The notes under the pieces: generated by a model
Databases searched by the model: none
What the model saw: only the letters and a program-made list of their open reading frames with translations
Told to the model about the DNA's origin: nothing
Assembly (NCBI GenBank): GCA_946902985.2
Contig: OX336389.2
Location: 278,611,527-278,675,526 of the forward strand
DNA from: Meconema thalassinum
Lineage: Eukaryota; Arthropoda; Insecta; Orthoptera; Tettigoniidae
Direction: 5' to 3'
DNA: 64,000 nucleotides
Position numbers and translations under genes: made by a program
Part shown: piece after piece, positions 11,667-24,261 of the stretch
How positions within the stretch are numbered: the stretch's first letter is position 1
Layout of the letters: each line of letters starts with the position of its first letter

Positions 11667-11833
11667 TAGTGGAACTTTTCTTTATTTCTAGTGTTCATTT
11701 TATGATTTTATAGTGTATTCAATTCAATGTATTGTATGTATTGTATTGTATCATGTAAATCTACAGTGACAGTCGCGATACGACTTTCTAAGTTAAAGCG
11801 ACTATAAATTAATCTAATAAAAAAGAAACAAAC
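11667..11833 (+). other. 3' untranslated region and A-rich end of the I-clade element
   Basis: Non-coding sequence after the ORF2 stop runs into an A-rich end (aataaaaaagaaacaaac) near 11815-11835. This is a reasonable 3' terminus for a non-LTR element. The target duplication cannot be identified because the 5' end is uncertain. Confidence 0.45.
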
Positions 11834-13947
11834 AAAAAATAACAACATAACCTCGAAAAATTCATATTAGCACACACACAAAAATATCATCGTGTACCCA
11901 CGCTTACCTTCACAGAATCACTTACCTTGTACCTTTGCACAAACATCCTGTGCCTAATCCCTTTACAGCATCTGATCAATAAAAACTGTATCATTTCTTC
12001 ACTACTTAAATAACATCTCAATCTATTACACATTACATTATCTACTGGCGTGTGCTGTTGTCCATCATAATCTACTAATTCAATCTTATTTTTCACAAAC
12101 TGTATCTTTGTCTGAATTTGCCATCAGTATATCTAACAACATGAAACTTTCCATCCCTCATCTTAAATCAATATTCTTCCCGATTAATCTATTAATTACT
12201 GATGCTTTAATTACACTGTAATTACTTAGCTTTCCATCTGCATTCGGACATAGCATATCCCTCTTATATGGTAACATGTGCTCTTTCATTTCGTTCCGGT
12301 CCCATCTTAATCGTTTTAATCCATCCCATATTTATACTCATCTTAATTAAGTAATTTCACAGGTTCTTAATTACTATTATTATTATATTAAATTGTTGCA
12401 CGCGGAGTAATTTGAATGCTATGTTCATCTACTAGTGCGTAAAAGTATGTCAGGTTTCGCCCTCATCAGCTTAGAATTCGTGCGGGCATAGTCAATCCTT
12501 CGATTCCCGTGCTGTCATTGGTCTAGCTGTAAATCTATGACTTTAGTCATATTTCTAAGTTTTCCCGTAATATATTGGTCTAGCTGGTGTGACTAGTGTT
12601 CTTTGGCGATCTCATGTTACTTTCCAGATCGGCGAATCTTGCACACCTAGCTTGGCTTTCTCTTGTACAATTACACATTATCAAATAATCATTACTTTTC
12701 TTCACCATGCTTCATCCCCAAATTCACATGAACCCTTCCTAGAGAGGGTGACATTGTGCACGATTGAATATAGACACGAGACTTTGAACAGCACAGGTGT
12801 GTGTGTGTGCGCTGAGTTAGCATATCATCTACGGCCAATCGCACTGCTGCAACTACTTCCCCCAGCACGTACCATGGACCCTCGCATAGTACAAGGCCGT
12901 AAAACTGGCGCTACACCGATGTTCATCGCGCCGCCTATGAGAACAGGACTATGGGTTTAGGAACAAATGTATAAGCTATCATTGTTGTGTTTGCTATACT
13001 GTACATGCAATAGATTTCCAAAATAGACAATAAAAAATAAGTTACGGTGATAAAATATTTGGGAAATTACTGTAATTGGTTAATATGGAGGTTGATATAT
13101 CATTTTAATGAATTTGCATTTAGTACATTACTCCCAAACATTAAATTAGCTTAATTCAACTTAGGCATATAGGCTATATCTACAATAGGATTCATTTATT
13201 TTTACAGTTTATCCCAATTATTTGTGGTTGCCAGAGCCAACTGACTTACGTTTGTTTAGGTCGTGGGTTTACGTTCGGATAACCTTCCTGGTACCACGTG
13301 ATTTTTCCAGTGAAAAGTTTACTCCACTGTCACTGGGATACGATCCCCGGCCTTCCAGCTGCAAGAGCAAGCGACAATTCCACTGCACCATCATAGCCAA
13401 TACTTCAGGTATAAATGAAGGGTTCATTCCAAAGACCATACAAACACAAAAATTGACTTTTTGTGATAAATACATCTTCTCCCTCTTCAAGGCCAGCTCT
13501 ACGTAAAAATACTACTGCTGTCCCCAATAAGCAGACAGAATGGATTATATACGAGTGTGAAATATTGGGGATTCTAAAAAAATAAGACAATTCCAATGCT
13601 TTTCCAATGCGTCTTTCAAGATAATTAATTAAGTGCTTCAAGGAACAACGAAATTCGTCATGCAAGCAAACCTTTGGGTGCCAAATAACAAAGCTTGCAC
13701 CCGGCATCCGAGGCCATATGATTTTATAATATTATATTATTATACCTGGAATATTTGGCATTCAATAGTGATTTGTACTTTGTTAGGATTTACATAAGAA
13801 TTAATCGTATTTCAGGATTAAAATATTTTTCATTTTTCTATTCAACTAAGATTTCGGCAAGAACCAGACTAGTCCAGAGTTTTTTTTTTTAGTTTTCTCA
13901 ACTAACCTGATAAAAATATATTTCCTTTATGAGCAATGTAGAGCTGT
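11834..13947. other. About 2.1 kb with no supported feature
   Basis: AT-rich sequence. Open frames are short, lack recognisable motifs and overlap on both strands. Confidence 0.5.
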
Positions 13948-14429
13948 TGTAACCGTACGTTTTCCAAACTTCGGGGTGTAGTGGTAATTATTTATCATAA
14001 GGGATACTTTTCTATAAATATATATATTTTAACCTCATCTCATTCTCCCTTTTCATATCACAATTAACAGCAACTTTTATAATCTAAAAAACATTTAATC
14101 CGTCCGATTCTTCTTTCTCAATTTCCAAAACTTCCTTTCATATAAGCAACTTACTACATCTTCTCATCAACCAACCAAAAAAAGCCCATATTTCCTTTCA
14201 TCACTCCCCATTAAATCTAACCAAGAACACAATAATCTCCATAGATTTTCTAAACAGATACTCAACAATCCTACATACATTATAATAAAGTCATAGAATA
14301 ACAACAAAGAACGCACCATCATTAAATGGAATATAGAAAAGAAGAAGAAGGCCCCCCATCACCTCACTGCAAGAAACTATATATCTCTACCTAAAAACTA
14401 TTAAAACTATGTAACCACATTGGGTTACA
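13948..14429 (-). repeat. 3' LTR (left) of the 10.8 kb LTR unit
   Basis: The ends are TGTAACC and GGGTTACA. It aligns along its whole length with 24262-24784, with scattered substitutions. It lacks a segment of about 45 bases present near 24703-24748 in the partner. Confidence 0.85.
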
Positions 14430-14440
14430 ATTCGCCCCCC
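14430..14440 (-). promoter_or_regulatory. Polypurine tract of the 10.8 kb LTR unit
   Basis: On the minus strand this is a six-G run followed by cgaat, directly abutting the TGTAACCC start of the 3' LTR. It fixes the orientation of the element. Confidence 0.65.
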
Positions 14441-14484
14441 ATATATATGTTATTCTCGCGTGAAAAACACGTGAGAATCACATA

Positions 14485-15246
14485 TCTCTACTTGCTATAA
14501 AACAAAGTCCCCGATTTGTGTTTGTTACGGTTAAACTCGAGAACCACTGGATGGATTTTGATGCGGTTTCCACCATTCTGTAAAGGATATCTCGAGGATT
14601 ATTTCTGTAGAAAATAATTTATTTATGATCAAAGGAAGCCGAGCAGTAACGATTTCAGTGTAAGAGTCGAAAAAAAAACTGGGGTCCGAGCGCTTTTTAA
14701 GCTTACGCTGGGCAAACCGTTAAAAATATCTCAATACTATGAGAGTAAGAATTGTTCAGCATGAAAAGTTCTACAAAAAAAAGTCCGCGAGAGCATATGT
14801 CTATCTTCAATACATCGCCCACTCTAAGTGTTTATACATTTTAATTTCTTCCAACCATGTCCATTCAACTACTGAGGCGACAGTTTACGAGCTAGCTAAG
14901 GGCGAGTATATCATCCCTGTTACAGCCTAGCTAGCAGGCGAACCTATTGCTCCCAGATACAGCCAGCAGCAAACCGTCGTGTCGTGTTGAGTTAAGAATT
15001 CTGAGAAGTGTGGTTGTGTTTGGAGTTTCCCTGGAAGTGCATCTCGGGTTTTCTTCATTTCGCCTGTGAAACACAGTCAAGTTAAGATTGGACGGAAGGG
15101 GGATTTGAGTTTCATTCACCTCGCCATTCCCTCGAAGTGCAACTCTCATTTCGCCTATGAACTTTTCGTTCCGAAAATTCACAGTCAATTTAAGATTGGA
15201 CGGAAGGGGGATTATATTATATTAAATTATACTGATTGGCGTATAA
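14485..15246 (+). mobile_element. Helitron-type element, 3'-truncated, first of two in tandem
   Basis: It starts TCTCTAC after an A, as Helitron 5' ends do, and matches the copy at 15247-16097 over most of its length. Near its end a segment of about 80 bases containing aagattggacggaagg is present twice (about 15031-15109 and 15136-15214). The hairpin and CTAG end are missing. It encodes nothing recognisable. Confidence 0.65.
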
Positions 15247-16097
15247 TCTCTACTTAATATAAAACAAAGTCCCCGATTATTGGATGTTACGGGTAAACTC
15301 GAGAACCACTGGATGGATTTTCATGCGGTTTTCATAATTCTGTAAAGGATATCTCGGGGATGATTTCTGTAGAAAATAATTTATGTATCATCAAAGGAAG
15401 CCGAGCAGTAACGATTTCGGTGGAAAAGTAAAAAAAAACTGGTGTCCGAGCGCATTGTAAGCATACGCTGGGCAAACTGTTAAAAATATCTAAATACTAT
15501 GAGTGTAAGAATTGTTCAACATGAAAAGTTCTACAAAAAAGTCCGCGAGAGCATATGTCTATCTTCAATACATCGCCCACTATGAGTGTTTTTACGTTTT
15601 AATTTCTTCCAACCATGTCCATTCAACTACTGAGGCAACAGTTTATACGAGCTATCTAAGGGCGAATCTATCATCCCTGTTACAGCCTAGCTAGCAGGCG
15701 AACCTATTGCCCCAGATACAGCCTGCAGCAAACCGTTGAGTCTTGTTGAGTTAAGACTTCTGAGAAGGGTGGTTGTGTTTGGAGTTTCCCTGGAAGTGCA
15801 ACTCGGGTTTTCTTCATTTCGCCTGTGAACTTTTCGTTCCGCAAAATTCACTGTCAAGTTAAGATTGGACGGAAGGGGGATTTGTGTTTCATGCACGTCG
15901 CCATTCTTAAATTACGTCTGACAAGAATTTGCTACACTTGCATCTCCATGATAATATAACTAATAGTCCAGTCAGTGATTTTAACCCATCATGCCGAGAC
16001 GTAAAACGGATATTGGTCGTTTTTCATTGACACTGGAGAAAAAAAAGCGCTTATCACGTAATGCATTCTCCCGGGCGAAGCCGGGTCAGGTTGCTAG
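15247..16097 (+). mobile_element. Non-autonomous Helitron, complete
   Basis: The 5' end is TCTCTAC preceded by A (15246). The 3' end is CTAG (16094-16097) followed by T (16098), giving the A/T target of Helitrons. A hairpin of cccgggc, gaa and gccggg (16070-16085) lies nine bases before the end. There is no Rep/helicase coding capacity. It follows directly on the truncated copy. Confidence 0.8.
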
Positions 16098-18750
16098 TAT
16101 ATTTATATTTAAAAAACTATACAAATGAAAATAATACATATCACATATACACTGCATTAACAAACACACTAACTGAAATTATCAACAAATATTTTGTTCA
16201 CATTAATCGGATGTTACTATTAAGTCTCTTAGATCATTCAAAAACACATTGATATTGCAAAGATGGAATGTCACTGTTTTCTCTGAGCCTGTTTATGTAC
16301 ATGCCATAATATCTCTTCTCTGGACTATGATACGAATCACATGCTTCTGAATTGGGCTTAGTTTCAGATATCCACTCTTTTGAAATTATCGAGTACAAAA
16401 TGCCGTAACCCACAGCTCTCAAATCTCTCAATGAGTTGAAACACGTCATCTCCAGAAACCTTCGCTCGAATATTGTCGTATTTGTCAGCACTTATATCGG
16501 AACAAATAGTGAACCCGCTAAGCACTGGTTCATGTGATATTTTTCATGGCAATGCATTTTGATGCATCACCTTTGAACGTACCTACTGACCAGCCATGCT
16601 GTCGTTACATGCTAACATTCTTTGGAGTTATAAATGGTTGATCTTTTGACTATGCAGAAAACCATTTTTATATAATCTGAGGCTTAATTATGACACTTCT
16701 ATTTTCTACGAAGCTCAGATATTCTCATGTTGTAATTCTGTATCATTGAAACATTCTTCAGAATGTCATTTCTACTTTTGGTAAGGTATTAACATCGCAG
16801 ATACGCGAACCGGAACTATCCAGTCGCTGCACGACTAGTGTATTCACAAGTTCTCGCAGCGCAGGACAGAGCTCCTAGCACATGTGTTTGGTTTTCCATC
16901 CAGATTGAATGTGTTTGTGAAGTCCGTCTTAAAGACGGGGAAATAGACAGCCTGGAAGACGAGGAAAGTAATCGTTGTGCATCGCACATTATTCTACAAC
17001 AAACTGTACACCATTCGAGTGAATATTACAGCCAGAGAAGGCTTGTGCCACGATAATTGTGCATTTTGAAATAGTGATTATAAAATCGTGCAATGTGGAA
17101 CACCATATTTTCAACCACGTGTTGTGGAAATTTCAACATCGTCAAGTGACGAGAAAATATGTCAATTACTTTGAATTTATAATTAATCCAGTGAATTATT
17201 CTAACACTCACTACTACGAATATTGCTATAATCGCAAGAGCGGTTAATTTCTGTAACATACAACTTCGATGCCACGTGATTTGTGGGCTATTAAAATCTG
17301 TGATAGTGAAGCAGATAACAGTGCATGGCCAATTTATAAATCATCTGCGCCGTGTAAAAGCAGTGAAGTTGTTGCCATATTAAAGCTAGCTTCAGTGCAA
17401 CTGTGCTACGCCCATTTTCCGTATTTTCAAGTGGTTACTTCATATTTAAAAATGTCACTTCCTGATAACCACGTGTACGACGATCTTTAATACGCATCAT
17501 CTGTGGAGATGAACTGCTAAACTTCATGATTTGAAGGAGAGGAACTACAACCGATGACAGGGGAACCATGACTTTAGCATCCGCTAAGCCAAGGAAAATG
17601 ACGACTTTGGGGAGGAGTCTGGTCATATCATCACGACAACGACGAGGACGAATGAAGGCCGTGGAAATGGATAGAGCCCATGTGGAGGCCCAGATTGGAC
17701 AACCCTTGTCCGGAGACCAAAGCCTTATTGTATCCCTCAGGTCGTTGGAACGACTGAGATGTAGACATCCTTTCTTGTGAGTCCGAATAATCTATTCCTT
17801 GTGAGGTTCTTTTGTGGTGTAGCTTAGTGTAGTTTATTGTAGTTTATTGTAGAACCAGCCGAACTACTTGACAAGCCATAGGTAGGTTTTGTACTGTTAG
17901 AATTAATCCTTGTAGTTCACTTTCAGTGATTTGTTAGTCACCCGATGTGATTGAATCTTTTTCGATCACGTTGCATTCTGATGGACATCGCTAAGATGTT
18001 AGTTCTACTTCTGCTAAGCGTGACTGTAGTCTTTAACCCTAGGTAGGTGATTTTGTGTATAGTTATTTGGGATGACGATCAGACGACATGGCCAGTATTA
18101 TTTTTATAACACCCCCTTTCTTGTAAATGTTGTCACGCCACTGAGTTAGAACAGTTCGTATCAGTAGGTAGTCTACTGAAACTACCAGTTTTGTAATTCA
18201 ATGTCATTTTCATTTTGATGTGCTATGAAGCCATCCAGTTCTAGTTGTGAACACATTCAGGGTGTTACATTTTGTATGCAATCTAGCATCGAACCCTGTA
18301 ATGAATGCCGTATCATTGGCAAACTTAGCAATTGTAAGATTTGCGCCTTTATGATGTTTATTTTGTGTCAGGTGTTTCGACACAGTTATTATTTTGGTTA
18401 TAGTTAGACAAAGCAGTTATGGAATGACATATCTGCAGATTTCAAAGAAGTTCAGAACAAGTGGTATATCTGTATTTTTCTTTTATTTGACTTTTATGAA
18501 CATGCCACGTCTTTGTGTATAGTTTTGAGGCGTGATTTGAAGCTTGATGCTTATGCTACTTTGTATTATATTTGGGACCAGATAACAAGGCCAGTTTTCT
18601 GATAGACTTTCTGCGAGAAAGCTGCCTGCCATCAGTGTTGTTTCATTTTAAACTGTCCGTGTGGATGACTCTGAGTAGCGAGCCTAGCTCAAGTCATGAA
18701 CAGGTGGTAACATTTCCCAGCATGCAATGTACTAGAGCACCACTCATTCA
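16098..18750. other. Interior of the LTR unit without recognisable genes
   Basis: No motif-bearing frame on either strand. Short frames (for example near 16838-17056 and 17568-17780) have no family signature. A short tandem of gtagtttatt sits at 17828-17850. Confidence 0.45.
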
Positions 18751-18811
18751 GTGAGGCATACCTTTTCAGACTTTTTGACAATGCTTGAAGCATTACTAAC
18801 CTCAGATGTAG
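18751..18811 (+). repeat. 61 bp direct repeat, copy 1
   Basis: By eye it is identical over all 61 bases to 19784-19844. It contains the near-perfect palindrome aatgcttgaagcatt (7 bp arms around one G). Confidence 0.85.
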
Positions 18812-19783
18812 GTCAATGTCCAGGCCACCATTTTGTAATAATCAGATGTTTTGCTACTTTGATCTGACTGGCAAGAGCCATGTGTTTACATCGCTATTGG
18901 AGCGACTATTTTTCTTCTCCATTTGAGAATGATTACACGTTATGTTAAGGTTTATTTGTTGAGATTAAGAGGCTAGATGAGGCACCTGTGTAGAGGCTAT
19001 ATTTATGTGTGTCCAGACTTCGATTCTGTTGACTGTGTTATTGTAGGGAGGTAACTGATGTTCATTCCAGACCGACCCAGAGGTAAATTAAGTGAGCCGA
19101 GAGGCACTAATAACCTGTGTTATTGTTATGTCCGAGCGGGAGAGCTCGTTGATGGTATTTTATAGCAGAGATTGATCTCGCACGAGACTGCTACTGCTGA
19201 TCCCAAGGTATTCAGGATTGTCAGCCTATTCGCCATAAACCAACGATAATCTAAACCGACATTCTAATAATCAAACACGTCATTATTATAAACTGATGAT
19301 AACTAATCGTTTATAGCATTTAACCTTGATTTTCATGCATTTTGGACCTGCTGGCTGACACTCGCTTTGTGCACACTTCTTTTGTGGAAGTAATCTAGGA
19401 CAGGTGACACTAATTGTTATCGACGGAGTGCTTGCTCAACCTTTAGTCAGTAGCTGGTGGAGCGTGAGCCTCATGCAATGTTAGACGTAGTTTTCACTAC
19501 GCATTTGCCACCGTAAATGACATGCACGTAGATGACACTGGTTTACAAAGAGTAACCCAGGGCGAAGGCAGGAATAATATTGATTGTGATCTTGTTGTTA
19601 TTTATTTAAGTGTATGATAACCCCATGTTTACCTTTCTTAGCTTGTAAGAGGGCATATAATGGTTTTTTTACGGCTTGTCATGTAGATTTGTATTAATTG
19701 TTTTGCTTTACGGACGTCATCGCCGTAAATTTTGTATTAATTGTTAGGAATTAGCTAGATTATTCAACACTAAATGTAAATGA

Positions 19784-19844
19784 GTGAGGCATACCTTTTC
19801 AGACTTTTTGACAATGCTTGAAGCATTACTAACCTCAGATGTAG
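19784..19844 (+). repeat. 61 bp direct repeat, copy 2
   Basis: Identical to 18751-18811, 1,033 bases downstream of it. The flanking sequences on both sides differ. Confidence 0.85.
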
Positions 19845-22800
19845 ATTTGCTATTGCTACCCTGATAAATGTAAATTCCGTTATTAGCTTATTTTGTCACT
19901 TGACTTAGAGATTATTGCCGTACCATTTTCCTAGCGTTGCTGTTGTTGCTTTACTTTGTCAAATAGATCTTTCGCGAGGGTTTATAGTAGTTTACAGGTA
20001 GGGTCCTGATCTTTTATTTTTGTTTAATTATTAGTTTGCGGATTAGCCGATAGAAACCCGCCGAACTACGCTAGGTGTCTGAATATTTTGAATAAATATT
20101 TCCACAAGCTTTACTTAAGCCTGGAAGTTTATTTCTCAGTCTAGCTTTAGGAGGTATATTTTCGTAGGCTGTCTATGAACTGTCTATCCCCTGGATCATG
20201 GAATCTCGTGCCGCTATGGCCTATAAGAAATTCACCTGATCCTCATGGCACATGGGTCCGACAGGTGAGGTGTTAGGGATGTCATTTCGGTTGTTGGCAA
20301 CACTGATAGCTCCTCTGACGGGCACAATACCTCCAGCAAACATAACGCTATCATCTTCAGTTGACTCTAAAGAAATATTGCACCCTTCAATAAAGCATGG
20401 TTTTCTCAAGAGTCATCTACGGGGCCGTGTTCAGTCCCGACTGCGTTACACAGCAATGTTCGCTTAAAACAACATGCTCTAATGAATAGAAAGGTCCATG
20501 ACAGAGGCTATACTAGAAATAAAATGAATAACAAGTAGAATAAAAGAAATATAATGACTGAAAATTATGTGCATAATAATAATAATAATAAATAAAAGAA
20601 ATCCTCCCTGACTTTCATCCCCTAATAAATAATAATATCTGAGCGGTAAGACTCGCTCCACAACAACAAAACAATGTGAATACAGCTTCACTCAAAATGA
20701 TAAATCATAACATAAAGTTTGAGCGGTAAGAACTCACTCGTCACAACTTATGGATGCAAGTCCATTTTTTTTCTCGTCAAGAAGTTATATAATGCATGGT
20801 GTACTGCTCGTTAATAAGAAACTGAGTACTGATGCGAGTCCGTTTACAACTGAAACAGTCATGTTGCTCACGGAGTTGCATCTTTTAAATCACACTACGG
20901 CTATGGGACCCATCCTTAATTAATACACTATATTTACTACTGACACATGCAAGATATAATAATACAAAAGATGAAGAATCTCCCTGAGATTCTAGCTGGT
21001 GTCAGAGCACATAAATGAACAAAAAGAGCATGCCAGAAATAGGCCAAAACGCTCTCATCACAACTAGGGAACATAGCCTCGCGCACCCTAATGCCACACG
21101 GGTCATTGGACGCGTAAAATAAACACACAAGAATTAAAGCAAAAGCAACAAAATACAAGCCTAACGGCTGAAAAACTATGTTTACATTTATATAAAACGC
21201 CAGACAAACAGGAGTTTCGGGAGCCACCTTACAACTATGGACAGCACCCATTTAATCAATCAAATGCTCATTATAACCGATCAGGTTTTGTGAATTTTAA
21301 ACAACGTCTATAATTGAAGTACAGGATCCTGGCCCGCTACTAATGACAAGTCACGTTATCTGATTTGAGCGCGCCCATCTTGTATGAGTCATCGCTGCCC
21401 CAATTATCTCTCTCAGTCCCTCAAGCTAGTTGCAGTTTCCCTCTGGAAACGCCAACATATCTCACCCATCCCCTTGGATGGCAAGAAAACACAAATATAT
21501 ACCACAAGTCCAGCCTCGCGAGGTCATGAACTGGGCTGACGTGGAGCAAGACAGAATAATCACCATGATATATTCTCGCTAGCACATCATAAAAAATCAT
21601 ACTACGCACCAAAAGCTTGGACTGACTCTCATAAACATATCACTGGGTCGGCTCAAAACAGATCAACAATATTGCGTCCATTGACACATTTAAAAAGAAT
21701 ACACAACAAAACTCGGGTGCAAAGTGCCATCCCGTTCAGATCTGCTGGAAAGCAACTATCAAAATAACCCTGATCCGTCATAAAATTCTGCTCACAAATA
21801 ATCTTTACCCCTCCAAATTCTATTTTTAATCTCAAAATTAATTCAGTTCCATTTTTGTTATAAGGCATACCTCCGAATAATGATGCTTGACCGCGATTTA
21901 CGCAAGCGGATGCGAGCACGAGCTGCGCGCCGCCCCGTATAGTTGAACAAACACAAATCACAATATTTAAAAAGTACACAACGCTCGGCTTGTCCCCTAT
22001 TTAATGTGTCAGTAAAACAAAAACTAAGAATCTACATTACAAACAAGCAAACAAATATCTACAAAAATATGTCCCATAATACCATAGCTGATTTAATAAA
22101 TAAATAAATTCATTTGTACTCAATCCTTTAAAACAGCGTCAGGAAAAACGTCTGCAGCCATTTCCTTTAAGATGTTTATCTCGTCATCGACATCTTCTGG
22201 CAAATGTCCTGCTGGTTCCAAGATCCGGTCTCGTTCCTAGACGTCATCTCGTGCTGAATTAAATAAAGTTTTGTCAGATACACACACGATATATTTCCTA
22301 TTAAATTCACCTATCAAGTACTAAATTCCTTGACTGTCTATTTGGTGAATTATTCCGATGAACTGGTCCTACTAGTAGTGCTGGGACTACAAATAAATCA
22401 CTGAAGTTACACTTATAACTTGACGCAAATGTTTCATGTTCAATAACATGAAAATATGTAGATTATGCCTCGTGTCCTCGGACACCTTACGTTCTCAAAT
22501 GCTCAAATAAAAATCAACTTTACGTCCTCAGACGCACAAAATAAAGAGTGTCGACGTTACGTCCTCAGACGCACAAAAATAAGTGTGTTCTCGTATTTCT
22601 GTGACAGGGAGTGGTTAACATGAAGGTTGACCAATTACATCGTAGCATTCGATTTTCTTCTTGGCGCCAACACTCATAGCAACAGGCCATATTGAGCGTG
22701 CCCAAGCCATCTGCGCGCTAAAGGTTGCACCTGTCCTATGTGGCAAGAATATTTATGCTGCTTCCTAAAATACCACAGGAGCTTAAACCATTGTGTCCTC

Positions 22801-22889
22801 TCGGCCACTGATTTCTCAATGTTTCCCAACACCGTCTGGCTCTCATATCTGCTGTCTGTAGAAATGTATCAAAAGATGATGAATAATTA
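19845..22889. other. Interior of the LTR unit without recognisable genes
   Basis: It includes an (AAT)n run (20572-20595), two related segments with gagcggtaag (20640 and 20720), and a short imperfect repeat of acgtcctcagacgcac (22526 and 22559). Minus-strand frames such as 20937-21251 show no known domain. Confidence 0.45.
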
Positions 22890-23983
22890 TTAGAATCCTT
22901 TATACAGCCTATGGATAAAGGGTTCAATATAAAGTTCTACATTAGATCCCTCATATCCATCTTCATTCTCAGCAATACCATCTTCTTCTTCTTCATTCTT
23001 CCAGTTTTCGTTCTTCCTATTCATCTGTTTCTCCTTCTTCTCCATTCTTCTTTCTTCCTCTGCCTTCCTTCTCGTGTTTTTCTTCATCCTCCATGTCATT
23101 CCGTACCTTTTACTCCTCATCTTCCATCTCCACCGTTCCTCTCTCCTTCCCTTCCTCATTTACTCTTCTTCTTTCTTGTCTGTCTCATAATATTCAACAA
23201 CTCCTTTATCTTCGTCTTACATATCATCCTTTTCATCCCCATCTTCCTTCTCCAACGCTTCTTCACCTTATCTTTTTCCAGTATGCTGTTTTCTTTATGA
23301 CTCACTCTTGCACTTTCACCCTCATCTTTAACATCTTTTGCTTGGCTGCTATTGTCCTCCTCACGACCAACTTCATATGCTAGTAGTTTCTCTTCTATCT
23401 TTTCTTCACCTTCATCTGGTTCCTCTCCTTCTTCAGTTTCGTCCGTATCACCTGCCTTCCTTCGTTCTACCGTTTCATTTTTTTCGTTATCCGGTTCTCC
23501 TTTCTCTTCTACCGTGCCCTCTATCTCATCTTCTTCCTTGTCCTCAGTTTTATCCTCCTCCTCCATTTGACCTACTCCCTTATCGGCTTCACCTTTCTCT
23601 TCTTCAGTTTCTTCCATATCAGCTGCTTTCTTACGCCCCCCACCCCTCTGATAATGTTCCTGCTTTTTATTCCCTTCTTCTTCAACCACTCCAGCATCAC
23701 ATACTATCTCACTCAACTTCTCTTCTACAATGCATATGACCTCTACTCTGTGCTCTTGCAAATTCCCTTTCTCCTCCTCCTGCTCCTTCTTCTCTTTCTC
23801 CTTCTCTTTCACCTTCTCCTGCTCCATCTTCTCGTTCTTCTCCTCCACAGCCACACTCACTGACACTTTCCAAGATTCTATTTCCTTTTTCACACCTCCT
23901 AATTCCTTACTTATAAACTCTTTCATGGACTCTTCCTGTTGCTTCATAGACTTATTCACATCTAACAACTTACTCAGTAGCAT
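22890..23983 (-). pseudogene. Gag-like E/K-rich coiled-coil ORF of the LTR unit
   Basis: The first ATG downstream of the 5' LTR leader is at 23983. The beginning (LLSKLLDVNKSMKQQEESMKEFISKELGGVKKEIE) looks like the amphipathic amino end of an insect retroelement gag. After that the frame is dominated by Glu, Lys, Asp and Arg with no further domain. It stops at 23156, and an Arg/Lys/Glu-rich stretch continues in another frame to 22890, so a frameshift is likely. I see no major-homology region or zinc knuckle. The purine-biased low complexity could have grown by repeat expansion. Calling it gag depends mostly on its position just inside the LTR. Confidence 0.45.
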
Positions 23984-24261
23984 TTGGATCAAACTAGCGT
24001 TATTTTACACGATGAGGCCAGACTTAACTGCTATAAAATGAACGTATTTTCGTTTCGTAAATAATCCTTCAAAGGCTCTCCATACTTCTTAATTTCTGCG
24101 TCGATTTCGTAACATAGCCTTTGAAACAAACTGGGGTTCTTTCCGCTCAATAGCATGCCATCAAACTACACTCCATATTCTCCATTTCCTTGTTCGTACT
24201 CACGTTATGATTCTCATTTTTCTTTATTCCCTTCTTCGTTCCCCAAGTTGATGCGCAATAT

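Noticed and set aside
17568..17780. A basic 71-codon plus frame as an RNA-binding protein
   Set aside because: Too short, no motif, and lies on the opposite strand to the LTR unit's coding direction.
22911..23863. Several plus-strand frames rich in Phe, Ser, Leu and Pro (hydrophobic, membrane-like)
   Set aside because: They are the complement of the minus-strand purine-rich Glu/Lys frame; the composition explains the lack of stops.
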